Origin: Sphingobacterium spiritivorum
GTDB lineage: Bacteria; Bacteroidota; Bacteroidia; Sphingobacteriales; Sphingobacteriaceae
Assembly (NCBI RefSeq): GCF_016724845.1
Contig: NZ_CP068082.1
Location: forward strand, 5,022,001 to 5,086,000
DNA length: 64,000 nucleotides
Direction: 5' to 3'
Shown piece after piece: positions 9,663 to 18,991 of this stretch. The notes under the pieces are model-generated. The model saw only the letters and a list, made by a program, of their open reading frames with translations, ran no database searches and was not told the origin of the DNA. The position numbers were made by a program, and so were the translations under genes. The first letter of the stretch is position 1; every line of letters starts with the position of its first letter.

Positions 9663-10499
9663 ATGCAACTACACACGATTGATACCGGTTTTTTTAAACT
9701 TGATGGTGGCGCCATGTTCGGCGTCGTTCCAAAATCCCTTTGGCAACGTACAAATCCTGCAGATGAAAAGAACTTATGTACCTGGGCTACCCGTCTCTTA
9801 CTGATAGAAGACGGATCCAGATTAATACTGGTCGATACAGGATTAGGAGACAAACAGGATGCGAAGTTCTTTGGTCACTACGATCTGCATGGAGATGATA
9901 CACTGGACAAGTCATTAGCCAGACACGGGTACAACAGACAGGATATCACAGATGTATTTCTTACACACCTCCATTTTGATCATTGCGGAGGTGCCATCAC
10001 CAGGGACGGAGATAAGCTGATCCCCTCCTTTGCAAATGCAACGTACTGGAGCAATGAAAAGCACTGGAACTGGGCTACAGTTGATCCGAATCCACGGGAA
10101 AAAGCGTCTTTTCTGGCTGAAAATATACTTCCCATACAGGCGAGCGGACAGCTGAAATTTATCGAAGAAGGACAAGCGCTTACAGAACACATAGACATCC
10201 GCATAGCCAACGGACATACAGAAGCTATGATGCTGCCGCAGATACGGTACAAAGGAAAAACAATCCTGTACATGGCCGATCTTCTCCCCTCTGTAGGTCA
10301 TATACCTATTCCCTATGTGATGAGTTATGATGTACGCCCGCTCACAACAATGCAAGAGCGCAAAAGTTACTGGGAAGAGATTGCTGATCAGGAATATATT
10401 CTGTTTCTGGAACACGATCCTGTGAATGAATGCTGTACACTGCAGCATACTGAGAAAGGAATACGATTGAAAGATACCTTCCGTCTTTCGGATATTTAA
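9663..10499 (+). CDS. metallo-beta-lactamase-fold hydrolase
   Basis: This 278-residue cytoplasmic protein has the MBL zinc motif HLHFDHCGG (HxHxDH) near residues 102-110, the upstream strand ILVDTGLGD, a second His in NGHTEAMMLP, and an Asp in LYMADLLPS. The N-terminal LDGGAMFGVVPKSLW is typical of the MBL subgroup that includes N-acyl-homoserine lactonases and uncharacterised esterases. The exact substrate cannot be read from sequence. It appears monocistronic: about 85 bases separate it from the upstream regulator, and a bidirectional terminator follows directly. Confidence 0.88.
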   Translation: MQLHTIDTGFFKLDGGAMFGVVPKSLWQRTNPADEKNLCTWATRLLLIEDGSRLILVDTGLGDKQDAKFFGHYDLHGDDTLDKSLARHGYNRQDITDVFLTHLHFDHCGGAITRDGDKLIPSFANATYWSNEKHWNWATVDPNPREKASFLAENILPIQASGQLKFIEEGQALTEHIDIRIANGHTEAMMLPQIRYKGKTILYMADLLPSVGHIPIPYVMSYDVRPLTTMQERKSYWEEIADQEYILFLEHDPVNECCTLQHTEKGIRLKDTFRLSDI

Positions 10500-10506
10500 A
10501 AACAAA

Positions 10507-10545
10507 AAAAGGCAGAAGATACTTTCCGGAATATCTTCTGCCTTT
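10507..10545. terminator. bidirectional rho-independent terminator
   Basis: A perfect 11-bp stem GGCAGAAGATA/TATCTTCTGCC (10511-10521 and 10532-10542) is flanked by an A-run on the left and TTT on the right. It lies between two convergent genes and can serve both. Confidence 0.88.
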
Positions 10546-10563
10546 GATCCTTTAGGATTGTTC

Positions 10564-11448
10564 CTAGAACCGGAATCCCAGAACCCAATAATTTTCGAAG
10601 AACCAGATGCCTTGCTGTGCTTTATCTACTCCTCTCCTTCCTGTAGTGCGGATATTCGTCAACTCCGTATAGCCAGTTTTAAAACTACCTTGCAGATACA
10701 GACCTTTGTAAAAACGATACTGCAATCCAACCTTTGCAGCTCCACCGTATCCGGCAATATTCCAGAAATGATTAGCGCCTTCACCGAAAAGATGTACATC
10801 TGAACGGGGAATAAGCAAACCGGCCTCTACCCCAGATTCCATTGTCAGCACCTGTTTGCCCTGTCTGTTGACAATTATATCATCGTAGCGTTCCAGTCCC
10901 AGAGCAGCAAAGTTATAACCATCCGTATGTTCAAAAGTTAACATACTGGAGTCTACAGTGATCATCTCACCGTTGTAACTACCGGCTTTATCTCCCGTAG
11001 GAATACCCGGTGAAGAGATTTCAGGATCAATAAAACCTGAAATTTTAACTCTTTGCGGAATATCCACTACATATTTCATATGATCCCATCCCAAAGAAAG
11101 AGAATAGTTATCCTTTATAAAATAACCAAAATGAAAATTAAACTGAGGAATAGTCAGACGTCCCGGATCCAGATAAGTCATCGAAAGTTTCGTCGGTCGG
11201 TCTCCGGCCTTTACATCGTGTAGTGTAAAGTTGTATCCGGGTCCTTTGAACGTAATATCAGACTTGGCATAGGAAGAAAAGTTATACCCCCAATGAACGA
11301 ATATCTTTCCTTTATTACTTTCTGTCCTTGAATATTTTGTTTTAAAAATGCTTTTACCTATTTCTGAATTTCTATCTCCCATTTCCTGGGCAGATACCGA
11401 TGACAAGCATAATGCAGCGGCAGTTAACGACAATAATATTTTTCTCAT
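10564..11448 (-). CDS. secreted outer-membrane beta-barrel protein, function unknown
   Basis: The 294-residue product has a signal peptide (MRKILLSLTAAALCLSSVSAQ) and then alternating aromatic/polar beta-strand patterns. The C-terminal strand WVLGFRF ends in Phe, as for proteins assembled by the BAM complex. Strand-like segments include FNFHFGYFIKDNYSLSLGW and GLQYRFYKGLYLQGSF, the latter shared by many Bacteroidota porin-like barrels. I recognise no specific family. It follows aconitase on the same strand, but a terminator between them argues for separate transcription. Confidence 0.75.
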   Translation of the reverse strand: MRKILLSLTAAALCLSSVSAQEMGDRNSEIGKSIFKTKYSRTESNKGKIFVHWGYNFSSYAKSDITFKGPGYNFTLHDVKAGDRPTKLSMTYLDPGRLTIPQFNFHFGYFIKDNYSLSLGWDHMKYVVDIPQRVKISGFIDPEISSPGIPTGDKAGSYNGEMITVDSSMLTFEHTDGYNFAALGLERYDDIIVNRQGKQVLTMESGVEAGLLIPRSDVHLFGEGANHFWNIAGYGGAAKVGLQYRFYKGLYLQGSFKTGYTELTNIRTTGRRGVDKAQQGIWFFENYWVLGFRF

Positions 11449-11451
11449 TGT

Positions 11452-11483
11452 TATAATAAAAAACCTGGCACAAAAGTACCAGG
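11452..11483 (-). terminator. rho-independent terminator after aconitase
   Basis: On the minus strand CCTGGTAC-TTTT-GTGCCAGG forms an 8-bp stem with one G-U pair, followed by a T6 tract. It lies between the aconitase stop and the next minus-strand gene. Confidence 0.75.
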
Positions 11484-11511
11484 CTGTAAAAGTATAAGCA
11501 AATAAACTAAT

Positions 11512-13779
11512 TTATCTTGCTTGATTTTGACGAATGATGTTCAATGCACCGCCGGCTTTGAACCAGCCGATCTGTTGTTCATTGTACGTATGGTTTGCCA
11601 GAATCTCTTCCTGCGTACCATCTTCATGGTGAAGCACCAATGTCAAAGGAGTATTTGGAGCGAATGTAGTCAGACCGATGATATCGATAGTATCGTTTTC
11701 ACGGATTTTATCGTAATCTTCTTTATTTGCAAAAGTTAGTCCCAACATACCTTGTTTTTTCAGGTTAGTCTCATGAATACGTGCAAAAGATTTCACCAGT
11801 ACTGCACGTACCCCCAGATGACGAGGTTCCATTGCAGCATGTTCACGTGAAGAACCTTCACCATAGTTTTCATCACCTACAACGATAGAGCCTATACCTG
11901 CAGCTTTATAATCACGTTGAGTAGCCGGAACCGGACCATATGCGCCTGTCAGCTGATTTTTAACAGAGTCTGTTTTTTCATTGAAGTAGTTTACAGCTCC
12001 GATCAGCATATTATTAGAGATATTGTCCAGGTGACCACGGTATTTTAACCATGGACCCGCCATAGAGATATGGTCAGTTGTACATTTACCTTTAGCTTTG
12101 ATCAACAGTTTCAATCCTTTAAGATCTGTGCCTTCCCATGCCGCGAATGGCTCCAGTAACTGAAGACGATCAGATTCAGGACTTACAGCTACTACTACTG
12201 ATGAACCATCAGCAGCCGGAGCCTGATATCCCGGATCATCTACTGCAAATCCTTTAGTTGGCAATTCATCCCCAACAGGAGGATCCAGTTTCACCTGCTC
12301 ACCTTTACTGTTAGTCAGTGTATCTGTCAGCGGATTGAAGCCCAGATCACCCGAGATTGCGATAGCCGCAACCATTTCAGGAGATGTTACAAATGCAAAC
12401 GTGTTAGGATTACCATCCGCACGTTTAGCAAAGTTACGGTTGAAAGAGTGTACAATTGTATTTTTCTCTTGCTTGTCAGCTCCTACACGATCCCACATAC
12501 CGATACAAGGACCGCAGGCATTGGTAAATATGGTCGCATTCAACTCTTCAAACGTCTGCAACAAACCATCACGGTCTGCTGTAAAGCGCACCTGCTCTGA
12601 TCCCGGATTAATACCGAACTCAGCTTTTGTAACCAGTCCTTTATCTACGGCTTGTTTAGCAATAGAAGCAGCTCTGGATAAATCTTCGTAAGAAGAGTTG
12701 GTACATGATCCGATCAGTCCCCATTCTACTGTCAAAGGCCATCCGTTTTTCTGAGCCTCTTCACGCATACGTGAAATAGGGGTATACAAATCCGGAGTGA
12801 ACGGACCGTTAAGACTTGGCTCCAGTTCAGAAAGATTGATTTCGATTACCTGATCAAAATAAGTTTCAGGATCTGCATATACTTCCGCATCAGCTGTAAG
12901 ATGTTCTTTAATTGTATTTGCGGCATCAGCTACCTCAGCACGATCAGTGGCACGTAAGTAACGCTCCATAGATTCATCGTAACCGAAAGTAGAAGTAGTC
13001 GCGCCGATCTCAGCCCCCATATTACAGATGGTACCTTTACCTGTACAAGACATAGAAGTAGCACCTTCACCGAAATATTCTACAATAGCGCCTGTACCAC
13101 CTTTTACAGTAAGGATACCCGCTACCTTCAGAATCACATCTTTTGGAGATGTCCATCCGCTAAGTTTGCCTGTTAATTTTACACCGATAAGTTTTGGGAA
13201 TTTAAGCTCCCATGGCAATCCGGCCATTACATCACATGCATCAGCACCACCGACACCAATAGCGATCATACCCAGACCTCCGGCATTTACCGTATGAGAG
13301 TCTGTACCGATCATCATACCACCCGGAAAAGCATAGTTCTCCAATACAACCTGGTGGATGATACCTGCACCCGGTTTCCAGAAACCAATACCATATTTAT
13401 TTGATACAGAACTTAAGAAATTGAAAACTTCCGAACTTTCTTGTTTTGCACGGGTCAAATCCTTTTCTGCGCCTTCTTTAGCCTGGATCAGGTGATCACA
13501 GTGTACTGTAGAAGGTACCGCTACTTTAGGACGTCCCGCCTGCATAAACTGCAACAAGGCCATTTGAGCTGTTGCATCCTGCATCGCAACACGATCCGGA
13601 GCAAAATCAACGTAAGAATTTCCGCGTTCATATGCCTGAGAAGCATTACCGTCCCATAAGTGAGCATACAAAATTTTCTCAGATAACGTCAAAGGTTTAT
13701 TCACCACTTTACGAGCCGCAGTGATACGCTCGTCATATTGGCTGTATACCTTTTTAATCATTTCTATATCAAAAGCCAT
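11512..13779 (-). CDS. acn: aconitate hydratase
   Basis: The 755-residue enzyme interconverts citrate and isocitrate in the TCA cycle. Iron-sulfur ligands are visible as Cys359 in GSCTNSS and Cys422/Cys425 in ACGPCIG. Substrate-binding motifs include GTDSHTVNAGGLG (158-170), and the swivel domain carries GEGSSREHAA. Length and N-terminus (KVYSQYDERITAARKV) are those of the mitochondrial-type aconitases found in Bacteroidota rather than IRP-type AcnA. The frame is intact. It is followed by its own terminator and appears to be a single-gene unit. Confidence 0.97.
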   Translation of the reverse strand: MAFDIEMIKKVYSQYDERITAARKVVNKPLTLSEKILYAHLWDGNASQAYERGNSYVDFAPDRVAMQDATAQMALLQFMQAGRPKVAVPSTVHCDHLIQAKEGAEKDLTRAKQESSEVFNFLSSVSNKYGIGFWKPGAGIIHQVVLENYAFPGGMMIGTDSHTVNAGGLGMIAIGVGGADACDVMAGLPWELKFPKLIGVKLTGKLSGWTSPKDVILKVAGILTVKGGTGAIVEYFGEGATSMSCTGKGTICNMGAEIGATTSTFGYDESMERYLRATDRAEVADAANTIKEHLTADAEVYADPETYFDQVIEINLSELEPSLNGPFTPDLYTPISRMREEAQKNGWPLTVEWGLIGSCTNSSYEDLSRAASIAKQAVDKGLVTKAEFGINPGSEQVRFTADRDGLLQTFEELNATIFTNACGPCIGMWDRVGADKQEKNTIVHSFNRNFAKRADGNPNTFAFVTSPEMVAAIAISGDLGFNPLTDTLTNSKGEQVKLDPPVGDELPTKGFAVDDPGYQAPAADGSSVVVAVSPESDRLQLLEPFAAWEGTDLKGLKLLIKAKGKCTTDHISMAGPWLKYRGHLDNISNNMLIGAVNYFNEKTDSVKNQLTGAYGPVPATQRDYKAAGIGSIVVGDENYGEGSSREHAAMEPRHLGVRAVLVKSFARIHETNLKKQGMLGLTFANKEDYDKIRENDTIDIIGLTTFAPNTPLTLVLHHEDGTQEEILANHTYNEQQIGWFKAGGALNIIRQNQAR

Positions 13780-14045
13780 TTGTTTATTATTTTAATTTAC
13801 TTCAACAGAAATGCTTACCGAAATAAGCTTTATTTAAAATTTGCACAAAAATACAAAATTTCATAGCCAAATATGACTTTTAAGCCCCTTCAGCCTAATT
13901 TGGAAAAATTCTAAACAATTTCTAAAGCATGCCGGATGAAAACACAAAGAGTTTATTATCAAATCATTACAACAAACACACCCTTAACACAGTCGAAATC
14001 AATTTTATCACTTCAAAGTAATTAATCATTAACGCTGCCTCCATT

Positions 14046-14081
14046 CATAAAAAAAGAGCCATTTCCGGAGAAAGGCTCTTT
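14046..14081 (-). terminator. rho-independent terminator of rpe
   Basis: The stem AAAGAGCC/GGCTCTTT (14053-14060 and 14074-14081) is followed by T residues on the minus strand, directly after the epimerase gene. The roughly 270 bases between this hairpin and the aconitase start hold no gene I can support. Confidence 0.8.
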
Positions 14082-14104
14082 CACTAATCTTTTCTGTTGC
14101 AGGC

Positions 14105-14785
14105 TTATATCTGCTGCAATTGCGGATCAACAGCTTTAAGATCGGCAATAGTCTGCGTCGGATTTTCAGCTGCAAAAACCGAACTTCCGGCAACCAGTAC
14201 ATCAGCTCCTGCACGTAGTAATGCACCAATATTCTGATGCCCTACTCCCCCATCTATTTCGATCAGCAGATTATCGTTGACTCCTGCTGCCAGCATACGC
14301 AGTTCTTTTATTTTATTGTAAGTCTGTTCTATAAATTTCTGTCCCCCAAATCCCGGATTTACAGACATCAGACAGACCAGATCAATATCGTGAATAACGT
14401 CTTTCAACAAAGAGACAGGAGTATGCGGATTTAGCGCCACACCGGCCTTACATCCCAATTCCTTAATCGCAGCAAGCGTTCTGTGCAGATGCGTACATGC
14501 TTCATAATGAACAGTAATGACAGCAGCACCTGAATCTTTACATACTTTGAGGTAACGATCCGGATCAACGATCATCAGATGTACATCCAATGGCTTTGTT
14601 GCGTGTTTAGCAATAGCCTGCATAACCGGAAATCCAAATGAAATATTGGGAACGAATACACCATCCATGATATCAATGTGAAACCAATCTGCTTCACTGT
14701 TGTTTACCATTTGAATATCATCATACAGTTTGGCGAAATCTGCTGCAAGCACCGAAGGTGCAATAAGGTGTTTTTGAAGAGACAT
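14105..14785 (-). CDS. rpe: ribulose-phosphate 3-epimerase
   Basis: This TIM-barrel enzyme of the pentose-phosphate pathway interconverts ribulose 5-phosphate and xylulose 5-phosphate. Signature segments are APSVLAADFAKL at the start, FHIDIMDGVFVPNISFG (metal-binding His and catalytic Asp), LDVHLMIVDP, SVNPGFGGQKF, and EIDGGVGHQN with the second catalytic Asp. The start is the ATG of MSLQKHL (14783-14785), giving 226 residues, normal for the family. A GTG nine codons upstream would add residues not seen in relatives. Confidence 0.96.
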   Translation of the reverse strand: MSLQKHLIAPSVLAADFAKLYDDIQMVNNSEADWFHIDIMDGVFVPNISFGFPVMQAIAKHATKPLDVHLMIVDPDRYLKVCKDSGAAVITVHYEACTHLHRTLAAIKELGCKAGVALNPHTPVSLLKDVIHDIDLVCLMSVNPGFGGQKFIEQTYNKIKELRMLAAGVNDNLLIEIDGGVGHQNIGALLRAGADVLVAGSSVFAAENPTQTIADLKAVDPQLQQI

Positions 14786-14947
14786 TAATTCTATAATTTT
14801 ATTATATCGCACAAAGATACGGAAGTCTGCAGGATATCCGAATCTTTAATCAAAAAACTGAATATTAGAAGACAAACCCAAACCTGAATCTCCGAAAGAC
14901 TCAAATATTAATTACATTTGTTTCTAAATAAAGCAAATTGACATCCT

Positions 14948-17077
14948 GTGGCGAGATTAAAAATTAAATATCAACGAGAACAATCAGAGAAAAATGCAAT
15001 ATTGATCAAGTATGGAATGGTCTTGCTGACTATTGTACTGATCTGCATATTTTTACCTAAGCAACCCCGATTCCGTTATGAATTTGAAAAAGGTAAAGTA
15101 TGGAATCACGACAACCTGATCTCTCCTTATAATTTTGCAGTTCTGAAGACGCAGGAAGAGCTTAATCTCGATCGCAAAAATATCCTGCATACCATACAGC
15201 CTATTTATAATCTGAGTGTCAGCACGGCCAAGGAGCAGATAGATCAGTTCAATACTGATCTGGCCGAAAAGTGGCAGACCGGTCAGATGGACTCGCTCAA
15301 AGATAATATGGCCGATTACAGAGCTGTCGGTTCGGATCTGCTTGCCCGTATTTACGCTAAAGGAGTCATATCCCTGAATAACCGCTATCAAAACAGAGAT
15401 GGAGACAGCGGCAATACTTCTGATGCAGCCAAGCAATACAACTTTACGCTCGTCAGCGACAATATCGCTCAGCAGAAAAACACCATAGACAGTTACACGA
15501 TCGAGACGGCCTATAATTATATCGAATTGTCTCTATCCAGAATGGGTAAGATCACACATAAAAAGTGGTTGCTGGAACTCCTGAAAAATTACATCACGAT
15601 CAATTATATTTTCAATGAGAATCTGACCAATAAAATGGAACAGACAGCTCTGGCGAATATCTCGACGACAAGGGGGGTAGTCCAAAAAGGAGAATTGATA
15701 GCAGAGAAAGATAAAATCATCAACAATGAAACCTACCAGCGTCTGGAATCTCTGCGTAAGGTGTATGAAGATGAAGCCAAAATCAGCGGTAATCAGAATT
15801 ATGTAGTTCTGGGCCAGTTTATGATTATCTCCCTCTGTATTACCTTGCTGATGGTGTTCCTGTATTTCTTCCGCAAGGATATATACTACAACAACAGGTT
15901 GCTGACCATTATATTTATCGTTATTATCTCCATGTTGGGTGTCCTTTCCTGGTGTGTCAATCTCAAAATTCCAAGTCTCTACTACATTCCGTACTGTGGC
16001 GTACCGATCATCATACGGATCTTATTTGATACCCGTGTAGCCCTGAATATACACCTGCTGATGGTGCTTATTGCAGCCTTATTTGTGCCTAACAGTTACG
16101 AATTCGTGTTTCTTCAGTTTGTGACCGGAATGGTATCCATTTACAGCATCAAGACCCTGGTGAAACGTGAACAATTTCTGATTTCCAGTCTTATTATATT
16201 AGCCACTTATCTGGTTGCCTATATTGGCCTTGGCCTGACCCGTAACGGATCCTTCAGCAATATCTACTGGAGCGAAATCGCACCTTTTATTGTGAGTGTG
16301 GGTCTTACCTTGCTGGCCTATCCGCTGATATACGCCTTTGAACGCCTGTTTGGTATTGTCTCAGACCTTACGCTGATGGAACTGACCAACAGTAATTCCA
16401 AGTTATTGCGGGAACTGTCGCTGAAAGCTCCGGGAACTTTCCAACATTCACTACAGGTAGCCAATCTGGCTGAAGCGGCTATTTATAAGATTGGCGGGAA
16501 TCCGCTTATGGTGAGAGCAGGCGCTTTATACCATGATGTGGGTAAGATGATCAATCCGCAATATTTTATCGAAAATCAGATCTCAGGGCATAATCCCCAT
16601 GACGAACTTACTCCTGAGCAGAGCGCACAGGTCATTATATCACACGTGCTCAAAGGAATCGAAATAGCACGTAAAAATCTGCTTCCTGAAGTAGTGGTAG
16701 ATTTTATCAAAACACATCATGGTACGACGAGGGTAGATTATTTTTATAATATGTTTCTCAAGAATAATCCGGACAAGCTGGTAGACGAATCCATGTTTCG
16801 TTATCCGGGACCCATCCCCTTTTCGAAAGAAACAGCTGTGCTGATGATGGCCGATTCGGTAGAAGCTGCTTCACGCAGTATGAAGGAGCATACCGAACAA
16901 TCTATTAATGACCTGGTCGATAAAATTATCGATCATAAAGTAGCACAACGCCAGTTTATCGACAGTAATATTACAATGAAAGATATTACCGAAGCCGCAC
17001 GCATATTTAAGTCCATGTTGAAGAGTATTTACCATGTACGCATCGATTACGATCTGAGCAAAAAAAAATCTGATTAA
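14948..17077 (+). CDS. 7TM-HD membrane phosphodiesterase (PgpH-like)
   Basis: The 709-residue membrane protein starts at a GTG. It has one N-terminal helix (about 20-37), a long extracytoplasmic 7TMR-HDED region (about 40-285), a bundle of six or seven helices (about 290-475), and a cytoplasmic HD phosphohydrolase domain. The HD domain shows HSLQVANLAE (His500), ALYHDVGKM (His529-Asp530), the HNPHDELTPEQS loop and KTHHGTTR. Characterised relatives in Listeria (PgpH) hydrolyse cyclic di-AMP, so second-messenger turnover is the likely role. It is divergent from rpe and followed by tRNA-Ser. Confidence 0.93.
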   Translation: MARLKIKYQREQSEKNAILIKYGMVLLTIVLICIFLPKQPRFRYEFEKGKVWNHDNLISPYNFAVLKTQEELNLDRKNILHTIQPIYNLSVSTAKEQIDQFNTDLAEKWQTGQMDSLKDNMADYRAVGSDLLARIYAKGVISLNNRYQNRDGDSGNTSDAAKQYNFTLVSDNIAQQKNTIDSYTIETAYNYIELSLSRMGKITHKKWLLELLKNYITINYIFNENLTNKMEQTALANISTTRGVVQKGELIAEKDKIINNETYQRLESLRKVYEDEAKISGNQNYVVLGQFMIISLCITLLMVFLYFFRKDIYYNNRLLTIIFIVIISMLGVLSWCVNLKIPSLYYIPYCGVPIIIRILFDTRVALNIHLLMVLIAALFVPNSYEFVFLQFVTGMVSIYSIKTLVKREQFLISSLIILATYLVAYIGLGLTRNGSFSNIYWSEIAPFIVSVGLTLLAYPLIYAFERLFGIVSDLTLMELTNSNSKLLRELSLKAPGTFQHSLQVANLAEAAIYKIGGNPLMVRAGALYHDVGKMINPQYFIENQISGHNPHDELTPEQSAQVIISHVLKGIEIARKNLLPEVVVDFIKTHHGTTRVDYFYNMFLKNNPDKLVDESMFRYPGPIPFSKETAVLMMADSVEAASRSMKEHTEQSINDLVDKIIDHKVAQRQFIDSNITMKDITEAARIFKSMLKSIYHVRIDYDLSKKKSD

Positions 17078-17201
17078 TTATATTTTAGAAACAAATTGAA
17101 CCTCAGAAGTTTATTTAAAAGCTCTTTATTTTTTTTCAAAAAAAGCATTTAGAGGCTTTGCAGAATGAAATATTAGCGTTATGTTTGCATCGTTGAAACA
17201 C

Positions 17202-17289
<88 letters not shown>

Positions 17290-17297
17290 ACAACATT

Positions 17298-17333
17298 AAA
17301 AAAGAGTCCAATGCAAATTGGACTCTTTTTTTG
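17298..17333 (+). terminator. terminator after tRNA-Ser(GCT)
   Basis: A near-perfect stem AAAGAGTCCAAT/ATTGGACTCTTT with loop GCAA is followed by a T-run, ten bases after the tRNA. Confidence 0.9.
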
Positions 17334-17406
17334 TATACTCAATCTTTTTTTATCTTACAGAATTATTATCTAGATTGCTGCAATCGAGGAATAAGAATCC
17401 GCAGAC

Positions 17407-17496
17407 ATGAAAACAGCATTTGACATCATCAAAAAGGTAATAGAAAAACAACAGGCAATTACCGCAAGAATCGTACTTTTAGTAATGAGCAAATAA
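17407..17496 (+). CDS. short open frame, 29 codons, doubtful
   Basis: An ATG frame encodes a small amphipathic peptide beginning MKTAFDIIKKVIEKQQ and ending VLLVMSK, ten bases upstream of the secreted monooxygenase-fold gene. There is no clear ribosome-binding site. It could be a leader peptide, a real small membrane-active peptide, or chance. I know no homologue. Confidence 0.25.
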   Translation: MKTAFDIIKKVIEKQQAITARIVLLVMSK

Positions 17497-17506
17497 AACA
17501 CATAAT

Positions 17507-17947
17507 ATGATCAAATATAATTTTCAATACCGTATTTACTTTCGGCGGTCTTTACAGGTTGTCCTCACGGCATTGGCCTTTCTCTGTATGGGTAGCGTAA
17601 CCTTCGCCCAACAAAAAGATATGATTATACGCATTTCAGAAATCGAGATACATCCACAACATTTGGAAGAATACAAAGCGATCCTGAAATACGAAGCGGA
17701 GGCATCCGTAAGGCTGGAGACGGGCGTTATTGCCATCTTCCCGATGTACCAAAAGGATAATGCTGCCCAGGTGCGGATATTGGAAATGTACAAAGACCAA
17801 AAAGCCTATCAGTCGCATTTGAAGACCGAACATTTCCAGAAGTACAAGACAAGCACGCTGCACATGGTCAAGTCGTTGAAGCTAATGGATATGGAAGCGA
17901 TCGACCTGGAAGCTGCATCCGGTATTTTCAGGAAGTTAAAAGAATAG
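17507..17947 (+). CDS. exported antibiotic-biosynthesis-monooxygenase-fold (ABM) protein
   Basis: The 146-residue product has a signal peptide ending near residue 35 (VTFAQ) and one ABM dimeric alpha+beta barrel domain. Visible family features are IIRISEIEIHPQHLEEYKAIL, a central segment VRLETGVIAIFPMYQKDNA, and LEMYKDQKAYQSHLKTEHFQKY, the ExY..AYxxHxxTxHF pattern of this family. Members are quinol monooxygenases or heme-degrading-like enzymes, and many have no known substrate. The export signal is unusual because most ABM proteins are cytoplasmic. The AraC gene 160 bases downstream is on the same strand. Confidence 0.82.
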   Translation: MIKYNFQYRIYFRRSLQVVLTALAFLCMGSVTFAQQKDMIIRISEIEIHPQHLEEYKAILKYEAEASVRLETGVIAIFPMYQKDNAAQVRILEMYKDQKAYQSHLKTEHFQKYKTSTLHMVKSLKLMDMEAIDLEAASGIFRKLKE

Positions 17948-18110
17948 CATTAAATTAAAGCTGATACCTTTCTTTTTTAAATGAATTTCTAACTGTTTAA
18001 GCGTATTTCAAACAAAACGAAACTGATAGCCCCAGTTCCGTCTATTTTTAATAAAATCAATAATGGAAAGATAAATAGGTACATTTGGGATATAATTCAC
18101 GAATTAAATC

Positions 18111-18950
18111 ATGCAGGTACTCCCAGCAGAAGTGTTAGCTCCCTATATCAAACATTATCTTTTCCTGGAAAATGTGGGTGATCCGCATAAAACACTTCGT
18201 CTGTTTTCTGATGGTAATACTGGAATTGTATTTCTTCTCGAACAAGTTCATTTAACGACAGACCATAGCCAACATCTACCCTCTTCATTTTTGTATGGTC
18301 AGATCAGTAATTTTCAAGATCTTGCATTGACGGAACAGGCATCCTTTATTATTATCGTATTCCAGCCGGACGGACTATACAAATTGCTGGGGATCTCCGC
18401 CCGTGAATTAAAAGAACAGATTGTTTCCACTCACGATGTATTTGGACAGCCGGCACAAAAACTCTACGACAGCCTTCGACATCTTAAACAGTCAACGGAA
18501 AAAGTAAATGCATTAAACACATTCTTCTACGAATTAGCCATTAAAAGCAAGTCTCCGGGTCATACTTTACTTTCATCGGCATTACAACATATTACTCATC
18601 ACAAAGGCCTGGTGACTGTTGAACAACTTGTCCGCTATAGCGGCTATACCGAGCGACACGTAGAAAGGATATTTGCGGAACAGGTCGGAATGAGTCCAAA
18701 AAAATTTGGCAGTATCGTCCAGCTCCACTCCTTTTTGAAGTTGCTTCGCACTAAAACTCCAGAAACCAGTTTGACTACGATTTGCTATCAATCGGGATAT
18801 TTTGATCAGTCCCATCTCATAAAAGCATTTAAAAAATATACAGGTATCACACCTACTGAATATCTGAACAGCACAAATAGACTCGCCGTAAATTTTATGG
18901 AAATTATAGACAGTCCTGACCAGATGTCGGGTTTGTACAATTTTACCTAA
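18111..18950 (+). CDS. AraC-family transcriptional regulator
   Basis: The 279-residue regulator has an N-terminal sensor of the DUF6597 type (VLAPYIKHYLFLEN, then FQPDGLYKLLGIS) and a C-terminal double helix-turn-helix (about 165-262). The second HTH is well preserved: ICYQSGYFDQSHLIKAFKKYTGITPTEYL. It precedes the nitrilase-family gene by 41 bases on the same strand, so it probably shares a transcript with it and may control it. The inducer is unknown. Confidence 0.9.
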   Translation: MQVLPAEVLAPYIKHYLFLENVGDPHKTLRLFSDGNTGIVFLLEQVHLTTDHSQHLPSSFLYGQISNFQDLALTEQASFIIIVFQPDGLYKLLGISARELKEQIVSTHDVFGQPAQKLYDSLRHLKQSTEKVNALNTFFYELAIKSKSPGHTLLSSALQHITHHKGLVTVEQLVRYSGYTERHVERIFAEQVGMSPKKFGSIVQLHSFLKLLRTKTPETSLTTICYQSGYFDQSHLIKAFKKYTGITPTEYLNSTNRLAVNFMEIIDSPDQMSGLYNFT

Positions 18951-18991
18951 CGGCCTTGAATTAGTTTTGTCGGTAGATCAATCAAAGAGAT

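Noticed and set aside
9915..10505. 196-codon minus-strand frame opposite the metallo-beta-lactamase gene
   Set aside because: It has no recognisable motif, overlaps the zinc-motif gene and crosses the bidirectional terminator.
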